From Typhlomys cinereus (Eukaryota; Chordata; Mammalia; Rodentia; Platacanthomyidae), in the NCBI GenBank assembly GCA_023101885.1, contig JALPQD010000630.1:138844-202843 (forward strand): a stretch of DNA of 64,000 nucleotides, in the 5' to 3' direction. A program made the position numbers and the translations under genes. This document shows, piece after piece, positions 21,947 through 33,459 of this stretch (positions within the stretch are counted from its first letter, which is position 1; each line of letters opens with the position of its first letter). The notes beneath the pieces are model-generated. The model did not search any database. It was not told the origin of the DNA and saw only the letters and a program-made list of their open reading frames with translations.

Positions 21947-22638
21947 GAAGACAGCGTATACTTCTAAGTGGGAGGAAGCAGGTCAGAGCAAAGATGGTTT
22001 AGCAGCTCAACAGTCCCACTTTGCAAAGCTAGTAGGCTTTTATGTTACCTCAGTGAACATTTTGAGCCATTTGCATAGTGTGGTCTTTCTAATTTGCATA
22101 GCACAGGCTTCTCTGCACATGCTCTGTTACATGTAGTTCTACAGACAATTTCATATATCGGACGTCTCATATCATCTTAATTCTCCACCCAGGATTTTAT
22201 GTCTTAGTACAATGAACCATAGGTTATCTTCAGACTCCTGAGAACCCCTTTATTTATGGTCTTAAACAATGGGGGTGAGGAGAGTGTATAGATTTCCAGC
22301 CTTCCATTTTCCAACTTGTGTTTCTCCTGTGTTATTTTATGAAGGTTTCCAAACTTCACTCTCCACCCTACCCTCCTGCCTCACCAGACATAGGAAAAAA
22401 ACAACAACAACAACACATTTTTAATAGTTATCAACCCGAATTGACTAAAGAAAAGAGTGGTTTCCTATTTTTTTAACTTGCAAAATTTTATTTATCTGTC
22501 TTCCTACTTATTTTCAAACAACAAAAAACACATAACAAGTAAGTTCCCATTTCTGCCTGTAAGCCTCCAACACAAATACAGCCCTCCTCATAAGGAACTT
22601 ACAGGCTGAGCTAGGGTTCCTTATAAAAGTAAAGGTCA
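21947..22638. other. Unassigned non-coding DNA
   Basis: AT-rich unique sequence; no gene recognised. Confidence 0.4.
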
Positions 22639-22798
22639 AACTGGGGAGGTGGCTCAGAGGTTAAAGTCTTGCCTCCCAAGCAAAATGACCCGAGTGAAAC
22701 CCCAGGGCAAAGCAATAGAGATAAGGCAATCCAGGGTGATTTCCAATGTACCCTTGGGCCTCCACAAGCACGCACACTCAAGTCCCCTATGGTACAAG

Positions 22799-22841
<43 letters not shown>

Positions 22842-22845
22842 GTGA
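22639..22845 (+). mobile_element. SINE-B with (CA)n
   Basis: Head 'ctggggaggtggctcagagg', body 'aatccagggtgatttccaatg', 'cttgggcctccacaagc', then a CA run (22803-22840). Flanks 'aagtaaaggtc' and 'aagtgaaagtc' are a likely decayed target duplication. Confidence 0.75.
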
Positions 22846-23584
22846 AAGTCCAGGGAAAAAGTGCCTCACAAAAAGGTGGTAGTTACTTCAAGTATCTCCA
22901 TGTCTACTTAGGTTTTGGAGGCAGATGCAAAGATGCAGAAAACGGACCGAGAGAAATTGTCTGTGCCCTGATCACAACCAACACTGGACATGGGAGAAAA
23001 GCTAAATCTGTAAGGAAAACTGACAAATATTTACATTAGTTTTAATCACTGGTACCGGGATTCATTTTAGCTGTCACCATGTCAGATCCAGTGGAGCCTT
23101 TGATAAGTCCTCTTGCACATTCCATCCTTTCTTAGCACAGGTCTTGGCCCCTCTCAGTAGGGCCGCCTGCCAGCCTGCCTTGACTCCTGGGGTAGCAGTA
23201 GGGCAGCTGGCTGCCTGTCTTGAATTGGCTGCAGGCAGAAAGGTGTGAAGATTAAGGTTACAGTAGCTAAAACTTTGCAGTCCGGGATCAGATTAGAAGG
23301 GACTTGTTTCCAGAGAGAGTACAGATGGGAGATTTTAGGAGTTAGGGTTTTTACAAACTGTGCCCCAGCTCCATGAAAGAGCGAAGGAAAGGAAGCTCAG
23401 GCTGGTCTCTCAGGGAAAGCTGGATTTGGGGATGACTAATGCAATTACCCCTTTGGAATTTAGCTTTGGGGAATGAAACAGACCAGAGACCGCAGGCTTC
23501 AATTCATCTCCCCACACCCTCCTCTCTTGTTCAAGAGTTGGGAAGGTAGTTGAGAGGAGGAGAAGGAAAAAGGAAGGAGAAACC
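22846..23584. other. Unassigned non-coding DNA
   Basis: No feature recognised. Confidence 0.4.
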
Positions 23585-23589
23585 CAACG

Positions 23590-24229
23590 TGTTATGGTTG
23601 CATTTTGATGTCAACTTGACAGTTGCAGACTGTTTGGGGCACAGCTGTGGAGGGTTAACAGTTGGAATGGCCCCTGAACAAGTCTGCAGGTACTTGATTG
23701 ATTGCTGAGGAAAACCCAGCCCATAGTAGGTGGTACTTTCCAGTGGTGAGCCAGATAATTGAGGTGTAAGGAAGAGGGACTTGCTCTTCTTCATCTTGTG
23801 TTAACTTGCGGTAGAGTCCACTCTGGGAGCATCGTTCACTTTTAGAGCATCGGGACCTTTTTTGTTGCTGCTGTTGCTGCTTCCCTCCTTGGCTGACTCC
23901 GAGCTTCGTCTTTTCCACTGTGTTGCTGCTGTTCCCGCTGCCTTGAGCCTGGTCTTAGGCCTTGCTGCTGTTCGCTGTTCATCGCTGACGTGGGAGCCCA
24001 GCTGTTCTTCACTGACGTCAGAACCCAGCATCTTTGCCCTCCAGAGAAGCAAGGGCTTGAGACCTTCTCGGCGTCTTTTGGCTTTGTGGGACATTCCGGT
24101 CAAGAGCAAGGTGGCTGCAGGCGGCTACTTTGAAGGACATTGTTTTTTATTGCGAGTTATTTTAATAAACTTATTTATGTATATTGCATTCTATAGATTC
24201 TGTTTCTTCAAAGAACCCTGACTAATTCA
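23590..24229 (+). mobile_element. 640-bp solo ERVL-type LTR (MLT2/RMER15-like end)
   Basis: Starts TGTTATGG and ends ATTCA, with perfect 5-bp target duplications CAACG at 23585-23589 and 24230-24234. The 5' end has 'gatgtcaacttgacag'. The 3' end 'attctgtttcttcaaagaac' followed by 'cctgactaat' is the classic ERVL (MLT2) terminus. Internally it is rich in GCTGCTGTT-type triplets. Overlapping ORFs of 119 (+) and 102 (-) residues come from this composition and are not called as genes. Confidence 0.88.
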
Positions 24230-24234
24230 CAACG

Positions 24235-24714
24235 GAAACACGAGCAACCCATTGTCTGTGGGCAGTGCAGTTGATGTGAGTAATGCTGGGCCGGAGAACA
24301 AGAAGGGTGCTCATTTTGACACCCCAGATTTAGGATTGCTATGGAAATATCTAATTGTAATGGGAAGATGGGCCAGGATGTGAAGGTAAGTATTTGATTC
24401 TAGAGGGAAGCAGAGTCGGAGAGGAAGGGAAGAAGGCATCTCTTGTCTGAGAGATCACAGTTGACGGCTTAACAGGGCTAATAAGGCAGCTGGGAGAAGC
24501 CACCAGAAATCTGCCCAACCAGCAGGCCAGGCCCTCCTGTGCCAGGATGTAGGCTGTGCCTGGTGCAGGCAGCATTCCCCTGCACACAGTTGGCCAATCT
24601 CATCACTAGGAGGCCCAATGTGGAATTCACCGTATCTTCTGCCCACTGAAATGGTCCAGGAAATCAGCCATCGACTGCTTGATCCAACAGTCCTGAGCAG
24701 GGTTCAATAGGAAC
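24235..24714. other. Unassigned non-coding DNA
   Basis: No feature recognised. Confidence 0.4.
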
Positions 24715-25020
24715 TCAGTCAATTTGGATTGCTATAACAAAATACCACAGACTAGAGAGTTTAAACAAAGAACATTTATTTCTCACAGTTCTGGAGTTTG
24801 TGCGGTCCAAGACTAAGACGTTGACTGACATGGTGTCTGCTAAAGGCTTTCTTTCTGGTTTGTAGATGACTGTGTTCTTCTCATGGGTGGAAAGCAGAGA
24901 GAAGCAAATTCTCTCATGTCTCTTTCCCCTTAGGGTTCTTCTCTCATGATTTAATTACTTCCTCACCACCCAATACCACCACATTGGGAGTCAGAATCTC
25001 AATATACAAATGGTAGTACA
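24715..25020 (-). mobile_element. MLT1-like MaLR LTR remnant
   Basis: Reverse MLT1 pattern: 'gctataacaaaataccacag', 'catttatttctcacagttctgg', 'ggttcttctctcatgatttaat' and 'ccaataccaccacattggg'. It is cut at its right side by a SINE-A insertion. Confidence 0.75.
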
Positions 25021-25379
25021 TGGAGCTGGAGAAGTGGCTCAGGGGTTAAGCCTCTGCCTTGATGGCGGAACGTCCTGAGTTCGGATCCTATATCCCACGT
25101 ATAGACGCCAGGCGGAAGCGGGGGTGGCCCATGCTTCTGGTCCTGGTAGGGCCGGAGCCTGTGAATCCCGGGGCAGAGTAAACAAGGAGGAGGTGGAGGC
25201 GTCCATGGTGGTTCCCGAATTCGCCTGTGGTTCTACACACACACACATACATATACGTACACACATGCACACATGCATACACGCACAATTGAATAAATAA
25301 TAAAAAATAATGATAATTAAAAAAGAATGTTAAAAAAATAAAATATAGGGCTTAAATTATGAAAAAAAACAAAAAAAAT
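25021..25379 (+). mobile_element. SINE-A
   Basis: Full copy: A box 'tggctcagggg', B box 'gagttcggatcc', CpG-rich body, CA/CATA microsatellite, 'cacaattgaataaataataaa', then a long A/T-rich tail. Target duplication 'aaatggtagtaca' at 25008-25020 and 25380-25392. Confidence 0.92.
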
Positions 25380-25392
25380 AAATGGTAGTACA

Positions 25393-27369
25393 CAAGCGTG
25401 TAGTCTCTACCACCCCAAGAACCCTCTTCCCACACACACAATTCACATCTTTCTTACATGTAAAATATATTTATACCATTCTAAACATTCCCAAAGTCTT
25501 AACTTAATTCATTATTACTTCTCAAGTTCTATGTATCATTTAATATCATTTTAAGCAGGTTTGAGTGAGACTCCTGATGCAGTTTATCACAAGGAACAAT
25601 TCCTGTCCAGCTATGATTATGTGAAATTAAATTAAATACATGCTTCTAAAAGACAGCAATTTAACAGGCAAGGAATAGACATTTCCCTTCTAAAAGAGGG
25701 GAACTTGAAAATAAATATTCAAGTAAGTTTAATGTACCAAGGTAAATCCCATCGGATCTTAAGGATCAAGAACAATCCTCTTTGGCTTACATATCTGTCT
25801 TCAAAGCCCATTGGTGTAACAACGTTCCCCATCACCCCAGCTCTGAAAGGAGCTGCCTCGGGGTTTCATTCTTCCTTCATTCCATCTTATTTTTGCTATT
25901 TCCTTTGGTACCTGCTTTTTTTTTTTGGTCTCATTGTAGTTTTCTGACATCATCCCACCTCTATTTCTGACTTCTATTGAGATAATCAATCAAACCCATA
26001 TTTAACATTTGCATTCATCTTTTAAAATGGTTAGTCTGTGTTCTCAGCATATGTCCCCATTTTCTTGTTTTTGAATTATGGACAGGTTGAGAATTTTCCA
26101 AAGGCTCTGAATTCTTTCTGCCTAACAATTCCGTGTTCAAGTCATTTGTCTACTTCGTTTCGCCACAAGTTCTCAGAAGCACCCCAGCCCTTCTTCCACA
26201 CCGCCCTCAGAAATCTGCTCAGCTGAATATCCAGCTGCATTCTTTGCACTGTTTGCCTTCCACGAAATTGTGAAACAAAATTCAGGCAAGTTTTTTTTTT
26301 TTGCCAGTTTATGACGAGAACGACCTTTTCCCCATGGGCCAATCATAGCATGTTCTTCATCTCTTTGAGACATCAGAATGGGGATTAAACACTCCACACA
26401 TGAGCCATCTGACAGAATACTTCATATCCAAATTGTAGCAACCTAGAGGCAAGTTGCAATAATCAGAACCGAACAGAGACCAAAGGGAGAGGGAGGTAAC
26501 AGATTAGGCAGATGATAGGTAGATAGATGATAGATACATACAAACTTTTGAGGGTCTGAGAGAGAGGGATATGTGTTGGATTTCTGCATTCTCCTTTTGG
26601 GAGGAAGACCACAAGCATGAAAGAATGTTTTAAAGGTTAGTCTACGTGGAGATTGGATGAGATGAATAAAAACCTTTTCTAGTCTGTGTCACTGTAAGAA
26701 AGGTGTCAGTTAAGAGAAATGAACAATTAAGAATAAGAAGCTATTTGCTTTGATGAATTAAGGAGTTTGAGGAGAAGAGATGGAGGGGTATGGAAGGAAA
26801 TTCTCAGAGGAAACTGGAAATGTAGGCCTAGAATTCAAGAGATGTCTGTTTTGTGGAAGAAGCTGTATAGAATATTCATGGGGGTCATAAGAAGGGGTCA
26901 GCTCTGGGGACAGAAAGTTCAGGAATTAATTCAACTGATTCTTTGTCTTTCTCTCCAGAAGTATAGAGAACTCTTCCAGAATTTTACCAAGTATCAGCAG
27001 GCAAGCCGTTCTCCCCTTCTCTCTGTACTCTCAGAATAGCGTGTCTGGGTCTCTTTCAAGGTACCAGCATGCTAGGAGCTTGGATCTGGTAGTACCCTCT
27101 GAATCTCCTGGATCAGACTGAGACAAACACTGTGGTAACATTTTCCGCGTTTGGCAACCCTCAATTAGAATCCGACACACAGATGGTGATCTAGGCTACT
27201 GTCTTGGGGGATTATGTAAGCAATGATTCCTAATCTAGAAAAACATATAAAAGTTTACAAATGAATTTTCACTTCCCTTCTTCCAGCTGGTCTCTCTCTT
27301 AAGAGGATATAATTAGTAATAAAGGCAATGTAATCTAGATTTTCACTCGCTTACCCATAAACGGTTACC
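25393..27369. other. Unassigned non-coding DNA (2 kb)
   Basis: Mostly AT-rich unique sequence. A GATA-type tetranucleotide run occurs at about 26510-26540. No gene recognised. Confidence 0.4.
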
Positions 27370-27645
27370 TAGTGTCTGAATGGCTCTTAGCAGTCATTGG
27401 GCAATACTCACAATTTGGAAAGTATCTTCATTTCCTCGCCTCACCAGCCCAGGAAGAATGACCGTTAGCCAACCAATGGTTATAAACCACCTGTCATTAG
27501 ACTACATAAGTGCCTATTACCAGATGCGAGAGTTTACTGAAGGGGAAAACAGGGCCGGGATACTTAGGACAAGACTGTACAGTCTGCCTGTAACTCTCTT
27601 CTCTGTACTTACTACCTAAATAAACAATGGCTCTCTCTTCTAGCT
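27370..27645 (+). mobile_element. Possible LTR (CCAAT/TATA/AATAAA spacing)
   Basis: A CCAAT box (about 27473), TATA-like 'ggttataaacc' just downstream, and 'cctaaataaacaatggc' about 140 bp further fit a retroviral U3-R layout. No second copy, internal region or target duplication is seen, so this is tentative. Confidence 0.25.
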
Positions 27646-27984
27646 CTAGCAGTCCACCATTAGTAAGTCTAAGAAAATTAAAGCCAGTTTCAATTTAATT
27701 TGCAAAATGGGAAATTTTTAACAGTATCAGGCAGGACAGTTTGAGTCATGTTATGGTGATAAATAATCCCAAGACCTCAGGGAGCATGACCCCCAAAGAT
27801 CTTTGACTCACTTATGTGTCACAGCTATGGTTGAGCACATGTTGCCTTTACTCTCAGATCCAGACTGATGAAGTGACCTTTAGCTGGGAAACAGCTGATA
27901 CCACACCAGACGAGAAAGAAAACCTGGCAAAACACAAGCTGACACTTCATGTTTCCACTGTGGGACGCAACCTCCACTACTTAC

Positions 27985-28390
27985 ACTATTGTATTAGCTA
28001 CCTACGGCCATGTAAGAGATCATTCCAGTTACTGATCATTAGTTACCACAGTTTTGGTGAGTGAGGAATCGTGCTGTGTGGCTCTGGTTCCCAGGTCTCT
28101 CATGAGATTGCGGAGCTCGCCCAGGGCCTGAGGACCTATTCTTCCAAAGTGGCTCACTCACGTGACTGCTCATTGGTGCCGGTCATAGACGGCGATCTTG
28201 TTCCTCTCCATGAGTGACTCTTCGTGTGGGTGCATTAGTGTGTTCACAGTAGAATATGATCCTAGAGAGGAAGAAGCAGGTTTGTATTATATGTCTTTGA
28301 AGTCAATTTGACTTTTGCCATATTCTATAAGTCATGCTGGCCAATCAAGACTCAGTATAGGAAAGGATTGCCCAAGGCATATGTCTAGAA
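27985..28390 (-). mobile_element. Ancient MaLR/LTR-like remnant
   Basis: Reads like a well-known mammal-wide LTR relic in reverse: 'ggtctctcatgagattgcgg', 'tggctcactcacgtgactg', 'gactttt...ccatattctata'. Family name not certain. Confidence 0.4.
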
Positions 28391-28419
28391 AGTGAGGATT
28401 TTTTTTTTTGTCTTTCCTA

Positions 28420-29043
28420 TTTTAAAGTTTATTTATTTATTTTGCATGCTTGTGTGTGAGAGGGCACTGTATGTCCCTGTAGAAGATCAATGGTCACTTC
28501 AGGAATCATCCTAAATTGCTTCTACCTCTGTCCTGGTTTGAAATGTGTCCCCCACAGTCTCATGTGTTTGGCAAGGTCATGGTACCTTGAGAGGTGGAGC
28601 CTTGCTGGAGGAAGGCAGTCACAAGGGGTGGGCCTCGAGGTGGATTAGTCCCACCCTACCTCCAGGAGAAGTCAGCCTTTGCTATAAGCAGTCTGCAGCT
28701 CTCAGCCTCCAAGATGTTTGCAGTGACATAGCTTCTTCCAACTTTGGCCAGTCAGCCATGCTGCTTCTGCTTTGAGAGACTCTACCTCCCCTCTGGAACT
28801 GTAAGCTGAATAAATCTCCCTTAAGGTGCTTGACTTTGAATGCTCTCTCACAGCAATAGTTAAGAGTAACCATTGCAACCTCCCTTTTGTTTCTTTCTGG
28901 GATTTCTCAGGCTCCATTCACCAGAATCAGAGGTGCAGGACACCCCCATTTCCACTTAGCATTTTTATGTGGGATCAGGATCCAAATTCAGGATCTTTTG
29001 CTTGCGAGGTAGAGACTTAACCCCTGAGATATCTCTCCAGCCC
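28420..29043 (-). mobile_element. SINE-B split by an LTR
   Basis: The minus-strand SINE-B runs from 28420 to 28528 ('tgcatgcttgtgtgtgagag', 'aattgcttctacctc') and resumes at 28883 ('ccttttgtttctttctggga') to the terminal 'gatatctctccagccc'. The interruption is the solo LTR 28529-28877. Confidence 0.88.
28529..28877 (+). mobile_element. Solo LTR-1 (ORR1-like MaLR) nested in SINE-B
   Basis: The LTR is 349 bp, TGTCC...TTGCA, with a perfect 5-bp duplication ACCTC (28524-28528, 28878-28882). Body as 2316-2658: 'ggcaaggtcatggtaccttg', 'gaggtggagccttgctggag', 'ctctggaactgtaagctg' then 'aataaatctccc'. Confidence 0.93.
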
Positions 29044-29287
29044 AGAAAATGAGGGTTTTTAAGAGACAATTTCGTTAACTACTTCAAATTTCTTTGACCA
29101 AAGTAAGGTTTGTAGCCAAACTCAGTATCAGTGGGATGGAAACATGTAGTTCTTCTATAAGAAAGGAACCGAAATATTTACCCAGCTAAATTATAATTGC
29201 CCACCAAGGTTCATGGACCAAGTCTTTCTATCTCTAACACATTCCTAACCTATGGAGGTTTTTCCATGTACTTCTTAAAGTTTTTGT

Positions 29288-29480
29288 CTCAAGGAGAAGA
29301 GATAGCTCATTGGTAAGATATCTGTTTACAAGTCTAGCAACCTGAGATTTATCTCCAGAAACCCACACAATGGAAGGAGAGGACTAATTTATGAAAAGTT
29401 GTCCTCTGACCTCTGCCCATGCACCAGAGAACATATTTGCATATCACACCTCCTCTAACAAATAAAATATTTTTAAAGTT
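29288..29480 (+). mobile_element. ID/B4-type SINE, diverged
   Basis: 'agaagagatagctcattgg', 'cctgagatttatctccag' and 'gttgtcctctgacctctgcc' in order, ending in 'aacaaataaaatatttttaaa'. Confidence 0.6.
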
Positions 29481-29822
29481 TTTGTCTATATACAGCACAG
29501 CCTAATCATGGCGGAGGTGACATGGCTGGTGGCTGAAGCTGGAGGCAGGCTAAGTTACGGCAGACATCCAGTAATTCCAGTGGTGAAGTGGTGGTGAAGG
29601 CTAGAAGATCCCTGGAGAGTCTTTTTCTTCTTCTTTTGTGGTTCCTTTGATCTGGCCCACTACTGGAAGGTTCCAATAAGATCTAGGGAAGTTCTGATTG
29701 GACCTAGGCTGGTCTTTGTATTGTAAATGTATTGATACAGATAATCTCTTCAGGCGATCTCAGCTGATCTCAGTTAATGCCAGATGTGTCAAGTTGACAC
29801 CAAGGATTAATTCTCACAGTGT
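29481..29822 (-). mobile_element. ERVL-like LTR fragment
   Basis: The right end 'gtgtcaagttgacacc...aattctcaca' is the reverse of an ERVL LTR start. Upstream text (29500-29760) fits a degraded LTR body. Confidence 0.45.
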
Positions 29823-30589
29823 GCCAGGTTGAGATCTTGGTGCTTGACTCAAGAGGAAAGAACCAGACTCACAGCCCTTGAAGGACTTCGGTTCTGATAT
29901 AAATATTTTCCTGGACTTTATCTTCCAGACTCTGCAACCCACATTCCGTACAATCCAGCCATATTTACCAAAAGGAAGGTTGTAATTGTTCTACTGTTAT
30001 TCAAATACTGATTTCTGTTATTACTGTTATACAGAGTTTTGTCTTCTATGGGTGGGTATTCAATAAATGTTTACTACCGCCATGAACTTTAATATTTTAA
30101 TTGTTCAACAATGGCAAAGATCTGGGACCTAGTTTTGAGTCCACCTCAAGAACTAAATCAGATAACTTCACCAATGAAAGGAACTTAGGGAAATAAATCA
30201 ATACTTTTGATTTTCCTTCCTGAGATGGGGTTTACTGCCTCTTCTCTTGAATCAGGGAAAGCCTGTCTTCTTCAATCAAGAGTGCGGTAGATGTATATAT
30301 ACTATGTCAGTTTGGACCCGGCCATTAGGAGGATTGATAGTTTCTGCCTTGGTCTTTGGGAGCCCTTAGCCACTGTAACAAGAGAACTCTGGAGAACTTG
30401 CTTGAGATACTATGTGCTGGAGAAAGGAGCCCAGATAAACCCACTTTCCTAGTGTCTCTTCTTAGCTTCTGTGGGCGTGACAAGGATACCTGGTGTCTCC
30501 CAGTAGCACATCAGGCATCTACCTGCGACCTCCTTCAACTGCAAAAACCCACTGTGGAGTCCTGGAACCCCTGCCCTGCTTTTTAAAAA
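29823..30589. other. Unassigned non-coding DNA
   Basis: A small L2-like piece ('gtattcaataaatgtttact', about 30050) is the only repeat suspected. Confidence 0.35.
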
Positions 30590-30712
30590 ATGGAAATAAG
30601 TTCACATAACATAAATTTAACTATTCAAAGCATATAATTATCTGGTATCTAATTCTTTCAAAAAACATTATGCAACCACTACCACTATCTAATTGGCCAA
30701 CTTATTATTTAA

Positions 30713-30784
30713 AGCTGGGAATTGAATTTAGGGCCTCACACATGTTAGGCAAATATTCTGTTACCGAGCCATACCCTTGGGCTC
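30713..30784 (-). mobile_element. ID SINE
   Basis: Near-consensus reverse ID: 'gctgggaattgaatttaggg', 'cctcacacatgttaggcaa', 'gttaccgagccat'. Confidence 0.8.
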
Positions 30785-30927
30785 CAAAATGTTTTTAATC
30801 AATTCAAGAGGAAACTTCAGATATATTTAACATTCACTCACTCTTCCATCAGTCTCTAGCCATGACCAATATACTTTCTCTTCGTGTAAATTTACCTAAT
30901 CTGGATAATTTATAAAAATATAATCTC

Positions 30928-31154
30928 GGGGGGCTGGAGAGGTGGCTCAGGGGTTAAGCCTCTGCCTTGCAGGCAGAAGGTCCTGAGTTTGGATCCTAGA
31001 CCCCACGTATAGACACTGGCGGAAGCAGGGGCAGCCTGCCTTTCTGGTCCTGGTAGGGCGGAGCCTGTGAATCCGGGTCAGAGTAAACAAGGAGGAGGTG
31101 GAGGTGGTCCGTGGTGGATTCCAGCTGAATTTCGTAGGTGTTCGAGACACACAT

Positions 31155-31188
<34 letters not shown>

Positions 31189-31283
31189 CAAATACACACT
31201 CGCCTATCAACACGAACACCCCCCCCCGCCCCCCACCCCCCAAAAAAAAAAAAAAATACAACGCAAAATTGAATAAGTAATAC
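30928..31283 (+). mobile_element. SINE-A
   Basis: Complete head, A/B boxes and body. The tail holds a CA run, a C-rich/A-rich stretch and 'aaaattgaataagtaataca'. Target duplication 'aaatataatctc' on both sides (ends 30927; starts 31284). Confidence 0.9.
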
Positions 31284-31400
31284 AAATATAATCTCTTGCA
31301 CATGGCTTTCCTTATTTAACATTATTTTTTGAGGTTCATTCTCATAGTAGGATGTAGCAGTACTTCAATGGATTTTGAGTTTCTAACTTTTGGGGTTGTT

Positions 31401-32160
31401 TGTTACATAAGCAGGAGCTTCACCTAAACACTTGGTTTGAGTCCAAAAACTATCAATCTGTTTCTAAGAAGTTTCATAATCTTAAGCCACAGTGCTGGCA
31501 CTCTTTGTGGATCTCTTCTACATGAGTGCACATACCCTGTGCTTCCACGTGACTTTTTTCTTTCAAAGGCTTACAAAGAAGCCAGGAGGCATATGCAGGT
31601 AGGAGGTGGTTTTGCCTGTCTATGTAGCGCCGGCTTCAAAGAAATAGCTAGATCTAAGACTGAACACCCCCTGCCTTGGCGGAACCACAGCCTACAGATT
31701 TCAGGTGTGCCCATTTAGAAGCACCATGCTTATTTATGCATTGAAAATCACATTAGCATCTAACACCCTTCACGAAGCATTCTGAATGCTTGAAGAGGCC
31801 TGTAATTACAAAGTATATTGTTAAATAGCCCCACCATCTGAGGGTCTTCTCTCTAATCTGGCCACCTCGGTCACATTACAATGAAGCTGCTTAGAAAGTT
31901 GCTTCAGAAGTAAAGTTCATTCACCTCTGGGTAACAGAAGGAAATTAGAGACGCCATGTACAGACCGATGAGTGTAATTCCCCCATGGAATTTAACCAAA
32001 GATCTCAGGAACTCCTATTTCCATCTATTCCTTCAATTCAAAAGAAGACAAAGAAGCATGGTTGGAAACTTCGGGATTGTAACGAGGATACTTTAACTTG
32101 AACGTCGAGATCTCCTTGAGAAACAGACGAGTTCCGCTACCCACCCTGGCTCAAGCGCGG
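31401..32160. other. Unique non-coding DNA, possible conserved element
   Basis: No repeat recognised. The part 31735-31980 is discussed as a possible conserved non-coding element. Confidence 0.35.
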
Positions 32161-32169
32161 TCCATTCTT

Positions 32170-32498
32170 TTTTTTTTTTTTTTATTCTTTTTATTATTAT
32201 TTATTCAATTGTGTGTGTGTGTATGTATATGTGTGTGTGTATGCATGTGTGCGCGTGTGTGTATGTATGTATGTGTGTGTGTGTAGAACCACAGGTGAAT
32301 TCGGGAACCACCATGGACCGCCTCCACCTCCTCCTTGTTTATTCTGCCCAGGGATTCACAGGCTCCGCCCTACCAGGACCAGAAACACAGGCTGCCCCCG
32401 CTTCCGCCTGGCGTCTATACGTGGGGTCTAGGATCCGAACTCAGGACCTTCTGCCTGCAAGGCAGAGGCTTAACCCCTGAGCCACCTCTCCAGCCCCG
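32170..32498 (-). mobile_element. SINE-A, minus strand
   Basis: T-rich start (poly(A) of the element), 'ttattcaattgtgtg', GT/GTAT microsatellite, CpG-rich body, and terminal 'gagccacctctccagcccc'. Flanks 'gcggtccattctt' and 'gcgttccattctt' are a near-perfect target duplication. Confidence 0.9.
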
Positions 32499-32842
32499 CG
32501 TTCCATTCTTGATGGTGGGTTGCCCACTTGTTCCCAATGCTGAGTTGCTTGAATCAGACATTCCTGAAGGTCATGGGACAGTCTCCTAGTCAACCTGGAA
32601 GGACTCTGATTTCTTAGGTTTGGGATTATCCAGAAGCAACAGACTAGAGAAAAAAAAAAAAAAAAACTGGTATAAAAAACTAGGTTGCGAGAACCAGCCT
32701 CTTTTTCTCCTGGCTTCACTATACTTGGCCTTGTTTCCAACGTAGCCTGGTTGGAACAGGAATTTGCAAATTTGTACTCCATAGTGGACTTGCCTGTACT
32801 TGCTTTGAACAAGACATTTTCCCCCTTTTTCCTTTTTTTTTT

Positions 32843-32947
32843 TCTTTTGTGGCAGTACTGAAGATTGAACCCGGAGTTTTGCATGTGCTAGCTAAGCACT
32901 TTTTCTGTCTTTATTTTTTTAAACTTTATTTATTTATTTATTTTTCG

Positions 32948-32996
<49 letters not shown>

Positions 32997-33280
32997 CAGG
33001 GCATTGTGTGTCCCTGTAGGAGACCAAGGGTGACAACAGGAATCATCCTGGATTTCTTCTACCTCCTTTTTGCTTTGCTCTAAGATTTCCCAGGCTCTGC
33101 CCACCAGGGCCAGAAGTGCAGGCCACCCCTGTTTTCTGCCTGGCACTTTTTTGTGGGACCTTGGATGCAAACTCAGGGCCTTCTGCTTGTGGCAGAGTCT
33201 TAAGCCCACAGCCATCTCTCCAACCCTCAAGCACGTTCTGCGTCTGAGCTGCATCCCCTGCCCTGCAAGTGATTTTTAAC
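32843..33280 (-). mobile_element. ID SINE split by SINE-B
   Basis: The reverse ID ('gtactgaagattgaacccgg', 'gcatgtgctagctaagcac') stops at about 32907 and resumes at 33229 ('aagcacgttctgcg', 'ctgagctgcatcccc'). Confidence 0.7.
32908..33228 (-). mobile_element. SINE-B nested in ID, with (GT)n
   Basis: A/T-rich tail, 44-bp GT run (32951-32994), 'ggattgct'-type body variant 'ggatttcttctacctcc', and terminal 'cagccatctctccaaccct'. Flanks 'aagcactttttctg' and 'aagcacgttctg' are a decayed target duplication inside the ID element. Confidence 0.85.
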
Positions 33281-33459
33281 ATAAAATAATTTCAGCACTG
33301 CTAGATTATGAAATTTAATCTAAAAACATCAGTTTTTATCTTCTGTGAGCATGTAGGAACCTGGCAAGCTGGGTTCCCACGTGGCAACAATTGGCTCGAG
33401 TGGATAATGACCATCCCTTTGCATGGAATGTGCTGCCACTTTCCATCATGTCAACTTAG

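Larger units (their letters stand above)
30590..31400 (+). mobile_element. Ancient L1 3' UTR (L1ME-like) carrying two SINEs
   Basis: Fragments 'tatgcaaccactaccactat', 'tctagccatgaccaatatac' and 'cacatggctttccttattta' are in L1ME 3' UTR order. A minus ID element (30713-30784) and a SINE-A (30928-31283) interrupt them. Confidence 0.6.

Noticed and set aside
23862..24221. 119-residue ORF with Leu run
   Set aside because: Lies wholly within a solo LTR and mirrors a minus-strand ORF; triplet composition explains both.
32441..32884. 147-residue minus-strand ORF
   Set aside because: Spans the end of a SINE-A, unique DNA and part of an ID element; no domain.
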